Shown: positions 49,268-56,962 of the stretch, piece by piece
Layout: each line of letters opens with the position of its first letter
How positions within the stretch are numbered: the first letter of the stretch is position 1
Source: Phycisphaerales bacterium
GTDB lineage: Bacteria; Planctomycetota; Phycisphaerae; Phycisphaerales; UBA1924
Assembly: GCA_035627955.1 (NCBI GenBank)
Contig: DASPKU010000019.1
Coordinates: 62,001-126,000, forward strand
Direction: 5' to 3'
Length of the DNA: 64,000 nucleotides
Notes under the pieces: model-generated
The model's input: only the letters and a program-made list of their open reading frames with translations
The model's database searches: none
What the model was told of the DNA's origin: nothing
Program-made: the position numbers and the translations under genes

Positions 49268-51031
49268 ATGACGCGGTTGCGATTACTGGGAGTGGTTGCG
49301 GGACTGGTGCTGGGCGCGGGGGCGGTGGCGCAGGAAGCTGTTGTGCAGGAGGCGGCAGGGATGCAGGTGTTTGCCAAGGCGGCGGTGGCGGCGGATCACA
49401 GGCTGGCGTCGGCGGCAGGGGTGGAGGTCCTGAGGGCGGGCGGGAACGCGGTGGACGCGGCGGTGGCGACGAGCTTCGCGCTGTCGGTGGTGCGGCCGTA
49501 TTCGTGCGGGATCGGCGGGGGCGGGTTCATGGTGATCCGGCTGAAGGAGCACCCGCGGTATCCGGAGGGCGTGACAACCGCGCTGAACTATCGGGAGTGG
49601 GGGATCGGAAAGGCGCGGCCGGACTACTTCGAGAACGAGCCGGACCCCGACGCCGCGACGCACGGGGGCAAGGCGGTGTGCGTGCCGGGGCATGTGGCGG
49701 GGCTGCTGGTGGCGCTCGAGAAGTACGGGACGATGACGCGCGAGCAGGTGCTGGCGCCGGCGATCCGTCTGGCGGAGCAGGGGTACGCGGCGGATGCGCA
49801 CTACGTGCTCAGCTCGCGCGAGGTGATCGAGTGGATCGAGAAGGACGCGTCGCGGGCGCCGCGGTTTGAGTTCCTGTGGGATCGGCTGCTGTACAAGGGG
49901 AAGGTGAAGGAGGGGGACAAAGTTGATCTGCGGGAGCAGGCGCGGGTGCTGCGGTTGATCGCGGAGAAGGGGAGCGCGGGGTTTTATGAGGGGGATGTGG
50001 CGCGGGCGATCGTGGACGCGGTGCGGCGGGACGGCGGGGAGATGACGCTGGAGGACCTGGCGGGGTACCGCGTAGAGGAGCTCAAGCCGCTGGTGACGGC
50101 GTTCCGCGGGAACACGGTGCTGAGCATGCCGCCGCCGAGCAGCGGGGGGATCGTGCTGGCGCAGGTGCTGGGGATGCTGGAGGTGCGCGGCCGGGATCTC
50201 GAGCGGATCGTGAAGGAGAGCGGGTGGGGGAGTGCGGAGTACGTGCACCTGGTGGCGGAGGCGGGGAAGCACGCGTTCGCGGACCGGGCGCGGTGGATGG
50301 GGGACCCGAACTTCGTGAAGGTGCCGGTGAAGGCGCTCCTGAGCGAGGAGTACGTGCGCGGGCGGGCGCGGGCGATGGACTTGACGCACGTGCTGCCGAT
50401 CGAGGCGTACGGGTCGGCGTCGCCGCTGCCCGATGACGGCGGGACCAGCCACCTGTGCGTGGTCGATGAGATGGGCAACGCGGTGGCGTGCACGGAGACG
50501 ATCAACCTGGTGTTCGGGTCGCTGGTCGCAGTGCCGGAGTACGGGTTCATTCTCAATGATGAGATGGACGACTTCCTGGCGCGGAAGGGCAAAGCGAACG
50601 CGTTCGGGCTCGACCATGCGGACCTGAACCGGCCGGAGGCGAAGAAGCGGCCGCTGTCGAGCATGACGCCGACGATCGTGCTGAAGAACGGGGAGGACGG
50701 GAAACCAGGCGATCCCGTGCTGCTGGCGGGGGCGAGCGGGGGCCCAAGGATCATCAGCGGGACGATCGAGGCGTCGCTGAACGTGCTGGTGTTCGATATG
50801 CCGGCGCTGGAGGCGGTGAGCAGGGCGCGTTTCCACCACCAGTGGCACCCGGATGTGCTGGAGCTGGAGGGGGAGATCGCTGGTGGGGCGCTGGAGGAGG
50901 CGCTCAAGAAGCTGGGGCACACGACGAAGCGGCGGGACCGGATCGCGGCCGTGCAGATCATCCGGAGGGTGAAGGATGGGTGGCAGCCGGCGAGTGATCC
51001 GCGGAAGGGCGGGGTGCCGGCGGGTTACTAG
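49268..51031 (+). CDS. ggt: Gamma-glutamyltransferase / glutathione hydrolase
   Basis: 587 residues. A signal peptide (MTRLRLLGVVAGLVLGAGAV-AQ) exports it to the periplasm. The Ntn-hydrolase nucleophile is T393 in DDGGTSHLCVVDEMGNAV, where the precursor self-cleaves into two chains. Substrate-binding motifs SCGIGGGGFMVIRL, NYREWGIGKA, VPGHVAGLLVALEKYGTM, PPPSSGGIVL and RPLSSMTPTIVL are intact. It cleaves gamma-glutamyl peptides such as glutathione. It is convergent with the aminopropyltransferase-like gene. Confidence 0.94.
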   Translation: MTRLRLLGVVAGLVLGAGAVAQEAVVQEAAGMQVFAKAAVAADHRLASAAGVEVLRAGGNAVDAAVATSFALSVVRPYSCGIGGGGFMVIRLKEHPRYPEGVTTALNYREWGIGKARPDYFENEPDPDAATHGGKAVCVPGHVAGLLVALEKYGTMTREQVLAPAIRLAEQGYAADAHYVLSSREVIEWIEKDASRAPRFEFLWDRLLYKGKVKEGDKVDLREQARVLRLIAEKGSAGFYEGDVARAIVDAVRRDGGEMTLEDLAGYRVEELKPLVTAFRGNTVLSMPPPSSGGIVLAQVLGMLEVRGRDLERIVKESGWGSAEYVHLVAEAGKHAFADRARWMGDPNFVKVPVKALLSEEYVRGRARAMDLTHVLPIEAYGSASPLPDDGGTSHLCVVDEMGNAVACTETINLVFGSLVAVPEYGFILNDEMDDFLARKGKANAFGLDHADLNRPEAKKRPLSSMTPTIVLKNGEDGKPGDPVLLAGASGGPRIISGTIEASLNVLVFDMPALEAVSRARFHHQWHPDVLELEGEIAGGALEEALKKLGHTTKRRDRIAAVQIIRRVKDGWQPASDPRKGGVPAGY

Positions 51032-51040
51032 TTCACGTGA

Positions 51041-53266
51041 CTACCAGTTGATGGCTTTGAGCAGGTTGGTGTAGTCGTCGGTCCAGACGGGGTCGCCCGC
51101 GGCGGGCGTGAGCCTGGTCCAGCGCGGGTCGAGGGTGAGGGGGAGGAGGTCGCCCTGGCTGCGGGCGACGGCGACCCACTCGGAGGCAAACTTCTCGCCC
51201 TTGGTCTCGAGGTCGTTGCGGAGGTAGGCGACGGCGTCGGCGTTGTGGGCGAGCGCGGCGACGATGGGGGCGAGGCGGAAGGTGCGGCTGGAGACGTGGA
51301 ACATGACGACGCCGCGGGGGGAGAGGTTGCGGAGGTAGATGTCGAGGGCCTCGGCGGTCATGAGGTGGACGGGGATGGCGTCGCTGCTGAAGGCGTCGAG
51401 GATGATGAGGTCGGCGAGCTCTGTGAGCGCGGCGACGCCGAGGCGGCCGTCGCCGACCCATGTGGTGACCTGGGCGCCGCGTTCGCGGGCGTCGGAGAGG
51501 TAGGTGAACCACGTGGGGTTGGAGGCGATCTCGACGACGCCGGGGTCGATCTCGATGAAGTGCACGCTGGTGGTGGTGTCGGCGTAGGCGGCGATGGTGC
51601 CGGCGCCCAGGCCGACGCCGACGATGCGGTGGAGGCGGCCGTCGTCGCGGAGCATGGCGATCACATTGCCGAGCGGGCCGTCGGGGTGGTAGTAGGTGGT
51701 GGGGGTGCGGGAGAGCTCGTCGGTGGCGGGGTCGGAGGGGACGCGGCGGACCTGCTGGCCGTGGTTGGTGGTGCCGTGGCAGAGGGTGCGGTGCTTGCCG
51801 TCGGCCCACTCGATGACGGTGGTGACGCCGAAGAAGGAGCGGTGGCGGAGGATGGCGCCGGCGGTGGTGCCGGTGAACGGCGCGAGCAGCAGCAGGAAGA
51901 GGGCGGTCAGGCCGAAGCGGAGGGTGCCGCCGTTGACGAGGGTGAGGAGGCAAAGGCCGGCGGGGATGGCGGCGGTGAAGAGGGCCTTGATCGCCTTGGA
52001 ATCGATGGACGAGGCGGAGACGATGCGCTGGATGATGAGGGTGGCGGCAAGGATGAGGGACGCGGCGAGGAGGTCGCGGGGGAAGGAAGACCCTCGCTTG
52101 CGCGTCGGGCTCGTTTGGTGGGCGAAGTTCGTTGGGCGGGCCAGGCAGACCAGCCCCAGCATGAGCGGGTACTCGACGATGGCGTTGAAGATGAGCGGGG
52201 CGAGGAGGGCGTTGAAGACGCCGCCGAGCGCGCCGCCCAGGGCGATGGTGAGGTAGAAGGTGGTGAGGTGCTGGGCCGGCGGCCGGGACTCGGCGAGGGC
52301 GCGGTGGCACATGGTGGCCGCGATGAAGAAGGTGATGAGGTGGACGGGGGCCTGCAGGAGCTCGCCCTGCACGTGGCTGAGCAGGAGCGTGAGGACGATG
52401 GCGGCAGGAAGCACCAGCACGTTGCCCCAGAAGCGGGCGGGGAAGTTGACGGAGCGGGCGAAGGCGAGGGTGTAGCTGAGCAGGTACAGGGTCAGCGGCA
52501 GCACCCACAGCAGCGGCACCGCGGCGATGTCGGTGGTGATGTGCTGGGTCACGCCCATCATGAGGCTGGAGGGGATGAGGGCGTAGAGGAGCCAGCGGAG
52601 GCGCTGAGACGGTGAGACGGTGAGTGGGTGAGACGGTGAGGGCAGTGGCAGTGGAGGAGTGGAGGAGTGGAGGAGTGGAGGAGCTGCGCTGCGGCGGGTG
52701 ATGAAGGTGGTTGTCGCTGTCAGGGCGGCGAACACGGCGAACGCGCCGGTCCAGGCCCAGGACTGCTGCGTGCGGGTGAGGCTGGGCTCCACCAGCAGCG
52801 GGTAGGCGAGCAGGCCCGCGGCGCTGCCGGCGTTGCTGGCGGCGTACAGGAAGTAGGGGTCTTGGGCCCGCTCGTGCCGCGTGCGCGAGAACCACGCCTG
52901 CAGCAGCGTGCCGGTGGCGGCGATGGCGAAGAACGCGGGGCCGAAGGTGAGCGCGAGCTGCCCGAGCAGCCACAGGGCGGGGGTGTCTGTCGAGGGCTCG
53001 GCGCTGGTGGCGCGGATGGGCAGGGAGATGGCCGCCGCGGCGATGACGGCGAGGTGCACCCACTGCTGCGCGGCCATCGGCAGGCGTGCGAGGCGGTGGG
53101 CGTAGAGGTACCCCAGCAGCAGCACGCCCTGGAAGAACATGAGGCAGGTGTTCCACACCGCGGGCGAGCCGCCCAGCAGCGGCAGGTACAGCTTGCCCGC
53201 GAGGGGCTCGAGGAGGAAGAGGAGGGCCGCGCCGAGGAAGATGGTGGCGGTGAGGAGGGGGAGCAC
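51041..53266 (-). CDS. Membrane-fused aminopropyltransferase (spermidine-synthase-like) protein with in-frame repeats
   Basis: 741 residues. The first 440 or so residues form about ten membrane segments, starting LLTATIFLGAALLFLLEPLA. The C-terminal Rossmann domain (about 490-720) has IVGVGLGAGTIAAYA, VHFIEIDPGVVEIA, VGDGRLGV and ADLIILDAFSSDAIPVHL, as in spermidine-synthase-like methyltransferase-fold proteins. The canonical catalytic Asp/Glu set is not clearly retained, so the reaction is uncertain. Residues near 192-222 (APPLLHSSTPPLPLPSPSHP and on) come from octamer arrays, and HQTSPTRKRGSSF near 385 from another planctomycete repeat. Start GTG with TATCCT 6 nt upstream. Confidence 0.85.
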   Translation of the reverse strand: MLPLLTATIFLGAALLFLLEPLAGKLYLPLLGGSPAVWNTCLMFFQGVLLLGYLYAHRLARLPMAAQQWVHLAVIAAAAISLPIRATSAEPSTDTPALWLLGQLALTFGPAFFAIAATGTLLQAWFSRTRHERAQDPYFLYAASNAGSAAGLLAYPLLVEPSLTRTQQSWAWTGAFAVFAALTATTTFITRRSAAPPLLHSSTPPLPLPSPSHPLTVSPSQRLRWLLYALIPSSLMMGVTQHITTDIAAVPLLWVLPLTLYLLSYTLAFARSVNFPARFWGNVLVLPAAIVLTLLLSHVQGELLQAPVHLITFFIAATMCHRALAESRPPAQHLTTFYLTIALGGALGGVFNALLAPLIFNAIVEYPLMLGLVCLARPTNFAHQTSPTRKRGSSFPRDLLAASLILAATLIIQRIVSASSIDSKAIKALFTAAIPAGLCLLTLVNGGTLRFGLTALFLLLLAPFTGTTAGAILRHRSFFGVTTVIEWADGKHRTLCHGTTNHGQQVRRVPSDPATDELSRTPTTYYHPDGPLGNVIAMLRDDGRLHRIVGVGLGAGTIAAYADTTTSVHFIEIDPGVVEIASNPTWFTYLSDARERGAQVTTWVGDGRLGVAALTELADLIILDAFSSDAIPVHLMTAEALDIYLRNLSPRGVVMFHVSSRTFRLAPIVAALAHNADAVAYLRNDLETKGEKFASEWVAVARSQGDLLPLTLDPRWTRLTPAAGDPVWTDDYTNLLKAINW
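52089..52113. repeat. Repeat encoding TSPTRKRG inside the aminopropyltransferase-like gene
   Basis: CCCTCGCTTGCGCGTCGGGC on the plus strand, read in frame on the minus strand as SPTRKRG. I recall this peptide from many unrelated planctomycete proteins, which suggests a mobile or hot-spot sequence. Confidence 0.6.
52602..52684. repeat. GGTGAGAC and GGAGGAGT octamer arrays inside the aminopropyltransferase-like gene
   Basis: 52602-52640: GAGACGGTGAGACGGTGAGT and two more GGTGAGAC-like units. 52650-52684: about four GGAGGAGT units. They are in frame and encode a Pro/Ser-rich loop between membrane segments 5 and 6. Confidence 0.88.
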
Positions 53267-53272
53267 GGGGGG

Positions 53273-53278
53273 AGGATA
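53273..53278 (-). promoter_or_regulatory. Putative -10 box (TATCCT) for the aminopropyltransferase-like gene
   Basis: On the minus strand, TATCCT is followed by CCCCCC and the GTG at 53266. Directly upstream lies a GGAGGAGT array, so the promoter is next to the repeat. Confidence 0.4.
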
Positions 53279-53283
53279 CTGGG

Positions 53284-53350
53284 GGGAGTGGGGGAGTGGG
53301 GGAGCGGAGGAGTGGAGGAGTGGAGGAGTGGAGGAGTGGAGGAGTGGGGG
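53284..53350. repeat. GGAGGAGT octanucleotide array, about 8 units
   Basis: GGAGTGGGGGAGTGGGGGAG, then five perfect GGAGGAGT units. It lies between the stop codon of 53359-53598 (8 bp away) and the start of the next gene on the same strand. Confidence 0.92.
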
Positions 53351-53358
53351 GCCCCGGG

Positions 53359-53598
53359 CTACCGGCTGGTCGCTCCTCCACGTGCGGCGACCGAGATGGT
53401 GACGTGCGCGATGATGAATGCGAGAGCGCCCAGCCCATACCAGAGCGCGCGGCGATCAATCGGAACCTGAGTGTCCGGCGCGTTGTGCGGATGGCCTCTG
53501 CCGGACCAGTGGATGATCAGCAGGATCATGAGCACCGCGCCGGCCAGTGTGAGCCACGTCGCGCAGGTGAGATGCCGTGCTCTGACGGACGCAGGCAT
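53359..53598 (-). CDS. Small two-pass membrane protein
   Basis: 79 residues. Two membrane segments (CATWLTLAGAVLMILLIIHW, about 12-31; ALWYGLGALAFIIAHVTISV, about 51-70). The start at 53598 is the first ATG; a TTG further up is less likely. No family is recognised. It may be co-transcribed with the membrane-fused aminopropyltransferase-like gene downstream. Confidence 0.62.
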   Translation of the reverse strand: MPASVRARHLTCATWLTLAGAVLMILLIIHWSGRGHPHNAPDTQVPIDRRALWYGLGALAFIIAHVTISVAARGGATSR

Positions 53599-53658
53599 CG
53601 AGGGAAGCGTACCGGCCAGAGGGTCTGGGGTTGCAGCGGCAGGCGGGTGGCACAACGA

Positions 53659-53692
53659 AAAGGGCCCGGCGCGCTCCCGCGCGTGGCCCGAT
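53659..53692 (-). terminator. Hairpin terminator downstream of the SUFU-family gene
   Basis: On the minus strand, CGGGCCACGCGCGGGAGCGC then GCCGGGCCC forms a long GC stem, followed by TTTT. It lies about 75 bp after the SUFU-family stop (53766), beyond a CCTCCGCGAGAGA repeat (53714-53743). Confidence 0.7.
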
Positions 53693-53765
53693 GCTCACTC
53701 ATTGATCCTGTCTTTCTCCGCGCCTCGCGCCTCCGCGAGAGACTTGGAGTGGGAAGGTGAGGAGG

Positions 53766-54362
53766 CTAGTCGCAGCTCGGGCGCGAAAGGTCGGTCAGGT
53801 CAACCGGGGTGGTCCTCAGCACCGCATCGAACTTGGCCATGCCATGATCCCGCACCAGCGCAATCTCCGCATCGGTGATGGGAAGCACGCGGCAGAGCGT
53901 GATCGGGCAGCCCTCATCGGGAGTGACAACCAGCGGGTTCGTGGATCCCACATCGTTTACCAGGCACATCAGGGCCGTGCACTGTGAGCCCTCGGCGAGC
54001 GGCCCGCGGGGGCCGATGATCTGCCCGTGGGAGTGACCGAGGCCGCGCCGGATCGTTTCGAGTCCCAGATCCTGAAGGATGGCGGGGATCGCCATCAGCG
54101 ACTCGGGCCTCACGCGGATGAAGAGTTCCTCCCGCTGGACACAATCGCACGAGGACCTGCACAGTTCGACGCGCGAGAGTCCGAGCGTGGCGAAGGTCCG
54201 CTCCCCGCTGGGGTGTGCAAACTCCACGACCTGGAAGGGCATCGCTCGGCCTTCGGGGTCGCGGGACCACCCGTGCAGGATCCGCCCGAAGACATTCTCC
54301 AGCATGTCAGGCAGGGTGCTCAAGGAGCCTCCGTCTGAAGGGCGGTTGGCCGGTTGCGGCAC
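53766..54362 (-). CDS. Suppressor-of-fused (SUFU)-domain protein
   Basis: 198 residues, soluble. TFATLGLSRVELC ... EELFIRVRPESLMAIPAILQ ... CTALMCLVND ... ITLCRVLPITDAEIALVRDH follows the bacterial SUFU-domain pattern, with the closing ITDAE...VRDHG helix. Bacterial members are often immunity or regulatory proteins near toxins; none is identified here. The GTG at 54362 follows AAAGGGGCGAC, and a TAGGCT box lies about 20 nt further up; an ATG at 54305 is the alternative. Confidence 0.75.
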   Translation of the reverse strand: MPQPANRPSDGGSLSTLPDMLENVFGRILHGWSRDPEGRAMPFQVVEFAHPSGERTFATLGLSRVELCRSSCDCVQREELFIRVRPESLMAIPAILQDLGLETIRRGLGHSHGQIIGPRGPLAEGSQCTALMCLVNDVGSTNPLVVTPDEGCPITLCRVLPITDAEIALVRDHGMAKFDAVLRTTPVDLTDLSRPSCD

Positions 54363-54422
54363 CCGTCGCCCCTTTCGTCGCGCAGCCTAATGCAAAGGAA
54401 CGAAGTCCGCGTCGAGTCCAAA

Positions 54423-54456
54423 GGAAAAGCGGGCTGGACCTCATGATCCAGCCCGC
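54423..54456 (-). terminator. Rho-independent terminator after FN3-like paralogue 2
   Basis: On the minus strand, AGCGGGCTGGA / TCCAGCCCGCT pairs perfectly over 11 bp around an 8-nt loop and is followed by TTTTCCTTT. A CTCTGTG repeat run (54467-54500) lies between it and the stop codon at 54512. Confidence 0.88.
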
Positions 54457-54466
54457 TCCTGATGGC

Positions 54467-54500
54467 TTCCTCTGTGCGCTCTGTGTGCTCTGTGGTGAAA
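54467..54500. repeat. CTCTGTG octamer-like array
   Basis: CTTCCTCTGTGCGCTCTGTG then TGCTCTGTGGTGAAA. It is the same family as 24255-24297, and ends 12 bp from the FN3-like gene's stop. Confidence 0.7.
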
Positions 54501-54511
54501 GGCCTCCGCCT

Positions 54512-55207
54512 TTACGCCGCGAGCTTGCCGGACGTCGTCACGCTGCTGATGGCGAAGCCGCCGCCGGTCACGCCGAACTTGACCAGGAACACCTCGGTGG
54601 GCCCGCGCTGGGTGGAGCGCACGCCGGTGATCTGGTAGTACACCGAGCCCGAGCCCGCGGGCAGGGTGTCGTCGGTGAACTTGCGCGTGCCGCTGACGCC
54701 GAGGTACTCGAAGGGGCCCGCGTCGCTGCCGATGCTGCGCTTGACCTCGTACACCACGCCGCCCACGTTGCCGGGGTTGACGCACTTCCACGCCAGCTCC
54801 AGGCTGCCGGTCTTGCCCAGCGTGACGCGCAGGTCCGCGGGCAACCCGGGGGGCGGGGTCGGCTTGGGCGATTGCGGGGCGGGGACGTCCGCGGTTGTAT
54901 AGATCGCGGTGGGGTTGCTGGAGTTGCTGGCGAAGGCGTCGATGGTCCGCATGCAGTCGCCCACGATGGTGCGGGCGCTCGTGAGCTCGGCGTCGAGCTC
55001 GGCCACCGCGTTGCGGAACGCCTGCTCGGCCGCCTCGCGGGCCTCGAACTTCGCCAGCAGGCTGGCGGACGCGGCATCGACGGCCGTGCCCTGCGAGGTC
55101 GTCAGGCCCAGGACGCTGGCCTGGGTCTTCCACTTCGGCCCGCGCGGCTTGAGCCAGTTCACGAAGTCGACGGTCTTGCGGGGAACGCGGTGTGTGTTGT
55201 TGCTCAT
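54512..55207 (-). CDS. Fibronectin type III-like protein, paralogue 2
   Basis: 231 residues. AAAGGAA precedes the ATG at 55207. It has the same layout as 36803-37480: helical Ala/Glu-rich N-terminal half (SLLAKFEAREAAEQAFRNAV), proline-rich hinge (APQSPKPTPPPGLP), one FN3-like domain (LELAWKCVNPGNVGGVVYEV ... YLGVSGTRKFTDDTLPAGSG) and the ending GGGFAISSVTTSGKLAA. No signal peptide is seen. As at the first locus, a 21-bp tandem array lies upstream. Function unknown. Confidence 0.82.
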   Translation of the reverse strand: MSNNTHRVPRKTVDFVNWLKPRGPKWKTQASVLGLTTSQGTAVDAASASLLAKFEAREAAEQAFRNAVAELDAELTSARTIVGDCMRTIDAFASNSSNPTAIYTTADVPAPQSPKPTPPPGLPADLRVTLGKTGSLELAWKCVNPGNVGGVVYEVKRSIGSDAGPFEYLGVSGTRKFTDDTLPAGSGSVYYQITGVRSTQRGPTEVFLVKFGVTGGGFAISSVTTSGKLAA

Positions 55208-55506
55208 ATCTGGGTTCCTTTGAACAAGCCTTCCGATCACGCCCGCGCCCCCTCTTACTAAAAAAACGGCCCGTGATTGGGCCGCCGTTGGCATGGACGG
55301 GAGCGACGTTGCTCCACCCTTGTTTTCGTCAAGGCCGGCACACCCCTTGAGCCCCGCGCGCACGGAAAGTTGGGCATGCCCCGCAGATTCTGTTCTGGGA
55401 CCTTGGCGCCGGCGCGACGCCGCCACGCCCGAGAAAACCGGCGTCTGCTGCGCTCCAACGCGGCCGCGTCGCCTCAATCCCCTCGAACGGTGGCCGCCGT
55501 CAACAC
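55208..55506. promoter_or_regulatory. Leader region between FN3-like paralogue 2 and its 21-bp array
   Basis: About 300 bp. A reading frame continues upstream from the gene through the array without a stop, but the ribosome-binding site is at 55207 and the upstream part lacks conserved protein features. I see no hairpin that I can defend. Confidence 0.35.
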
Positions 55507-55674
55507 CACGGCGCGGTTTGAGTGTGGCACGGCGCGGATTGAGTGCGGCCCGGCGCGGGCTGTCGAGGCCCCGGCGAGGTCTGTTGATGGCACGGCGCGG
55601 TTTGTCGAGGCCCCGAGGCGAGTTGCTGATGGCACGGCGCCGGCTGAGCATGGCCCGCCGCGGGCGGGGCCTCG
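55507..55674. repeat. 21-bp tandem array (8 units)
   Basis: Units start at 55507, 55528, 55549, 55570, 55591, 55612, 55633 and 55654, exactly 21 bp apart. The unit core is CACGGCGCGG or CCCGGCGCGG, followed by TTTGAGTGTGG-like or TTGTCGAGGC-like ends. Its sequence differs from the array at 37686 but the period, phase and position relative to the FN3-like gene are the same. Confidence 0.92.
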
Positions 55675-55761
55675 ACAGAACGCGCGGCGCCTGACCTCCG
55701 CGCGTCGAACCATCACCTCTCGCAGAGCCCACCTGCCGCCATGCACCACCGGCGTAAACTT

Positions 55762-55791
55762 TTGAACGCTACCCCCGCGATCATGTACGAT
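55762..55791 (+). promoter_or_regulatory. Sigma-70-like promoter of the lipoprotein gene at 55798
   Basis: TTGAAC (55762-55767), an 18-nt spacer, then TACGAT (55786-55791). The predicted start point coincides with the ATG at 55798, 6 nt later. This is the clearest -35/-10 pair among the leaderless candidates. Confidence 0.55.
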
Positions 55792-55797
55792 CGGGTG

Positions 55798-56505
55798 ATG
55801 AAGCAGAATCTACGATTCCTTCGCGTGTTGCTGGCGGTTTCTGCCTCGGCGCTCGCGGTGGGCTGTAAGGATCGTGGGACCACAGCCGCGACGGCGCCGG
55901 CCGCGTCGGCACCGCCGGGCGCGGGCGCTGCCACGAAGACCGATTACGAGTTCCTGGTCGATGGACGCCCGCGCAACCCCGTGGAATGGGCCCGGACGCC
56001 CGCAGCGGCGGCGCCCGGCGGTGGGGCGTTGCTTGCGAAGCTGAAGGTCGGTGAGTTCCGCGATCTGGTCGCGAAGAACGACGCGGTGGCACTGCGCAAC
56101 CACCTCGTCGGCGAGACCGAGGCGCTCAAGGCGCTCAGCGGCGCCAAGCTTGACGGCATCAGCTGGGACAAGGGCGCGCTGGTGCTGCCCGCGGGCGAGC
56201 GGCTCGCTGCCGAGGACCTGGCGGCGTACTTCGCGGCCATTGAGAAGTGGGCACGCGCGGGTCAGTGGACCAACACCGAGTACGTCCCCATCGCGCAGGG
56301 CATGCTGAGCCTGGGTTATCAGGTGTACGAGTCGGACACCTCACAGGACACGCGCGCGGCTCGGGTATCGGTGTGGGAGGCCGCGTGGGGCGCCGCGTTC
56401 CGTTTCTACGAGCGGCAGATGCTCAGTGAACGCAACGACAAGGGTCGCGAAAGCTGGAAGGTCCGGCGCGAGGAGCTCAAGGATGCGGCTGCGGCGATGA
56501 AGTGA
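55798..56505 (+). CDS. Lipoprotein, hypothetical
   Basis: 235 residues. A lipoprotein signal (MKQNLRFLRVLLAVSASALA-VGC) with lipobox AVGC sets the start at 55798, in agreement with the promoter 6 nt upstream. A disordered Ala/Thr/Pro spacer (about 25-45) leads to a helical soluble domain (LLAKLKVGEFRDLVAKNDAV; YQVYESDTSQDTRAARVSVW; WGAAFRFYERQML). No family is recognised. Confidence 0.75.
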   Translation: MKQNLRFLRVLLAVSASALAVGCKDRGTTAATAPAASAPPGAGAATKTDYEFLVDGRPRNPVEWARTPAAAAPGGGALLAKLKVGEFRDLVAKNDAVALRNHLVGETEALKALSGAKLDGISWDKGALVLPAGERLAAEDLAAYFAAIEKWARAGQWTNTEYVPIAQGMLSLGYQVYESDTSQDTRAARVSVWEAAWGAAFRFYERQMLSERNDKGRESWKVRREELKDAAAAMK

Positions 56506-56577
56506 AGGAACGGGTGCCGGGTGCAACTGACGGGGGCTTCGCAGCCTGTGCCGCGGTGGGTGCGGTGGAAGGCAAAG

Positions 56578-56655
56578 GCTATTTGGGACGCTGCGCGAAG
56601 GTGTCGGGGGATAGTTCTCCGATTGCCGGGGGACGCTTGCCCGACACCAGTGGGG
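56578..56655 (+). repeat. Structured interspersed repeat, copy B
   Basis: GCTATTTGGGACGCTGCGCG-AAG, GTGTCGGGGG, variable centre, TTGCCCGACACCAG. The arms match copy A at 39245-39330, while the centre differs at many positions. Confidence 0.8.
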
Positions 56656-56741
56656 TGGCCGTGGACCGTTCTTGCGTGACCGGCCTTTCGCGCGGTGCCG
56701 TGGTTCTTGAGCGGCGGAGCGCAGGTGGCATCAACTTCGCC

Positions 56742-56777
56742 GTGCCACCACCTTTCTGCTCTGAGAAAGGTGGTGGT
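56742..56777. repeat. GTGCCAC hairpin element (stem variant CCACCACCTTTCT)
   Basis: GTG, then CCACCACCTTTCT, loop GCTCTG, AGAAAGGTGGTGG: a perfect 13-bp stem. Confidence 0.88.
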
Positions 56778-56822
56778 TGTGCGCGGTGCGGACCTGCGAC
56801 GCCGGTTACACCCACGCCGAAC

Positions 56823-56853
56823 CATCACCTTCGCAGAGCCGAAGGTGATGGCA
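56823..56853. repeat. GTGCCAC hairpin element, inverted (stem variant CATCACCTTCG)
   Basis: CATCACCTTCG, loop CAGAGC, CGAAGGTGATG, GCAC: a perfect 11-bp stem. An identical hairpin lies at 58030-58061. Confidence 0.9.
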
Positions 56854-56962
56854 CGTTCAGGAGAGTGGAGCCACCAGCCGTCGTGCTCAGCCCGCGGCGT
56901 ATCGGTAGTCTTTGGCGCGGCCACTCGATGGATCCCGGAGGCCCGCCAACCGGAACCTACCA

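Larger units (their letters stand above)
56506..56962. other. Intergenic region with structured repeats
   Basis: 457 bp without a credible gene. It holds structured repeat copy B (56578-56655) and two GTGCCAC-type hairpins (56742-56777, 56823-56853). The stretch from 56810 to 56880 is about 85% identical to 58018-58088. Confidence 0.75.

Noticed and set aside
55507-55732. In-frame N-terminal extension of the FN3-like gene through the second 21-bp array
   Set aside because: The frame stays open from 55732 to the gene, but AAAGGAA directly before the ATG at 55207 and the matching start of the paralogue make the extension unlikely.
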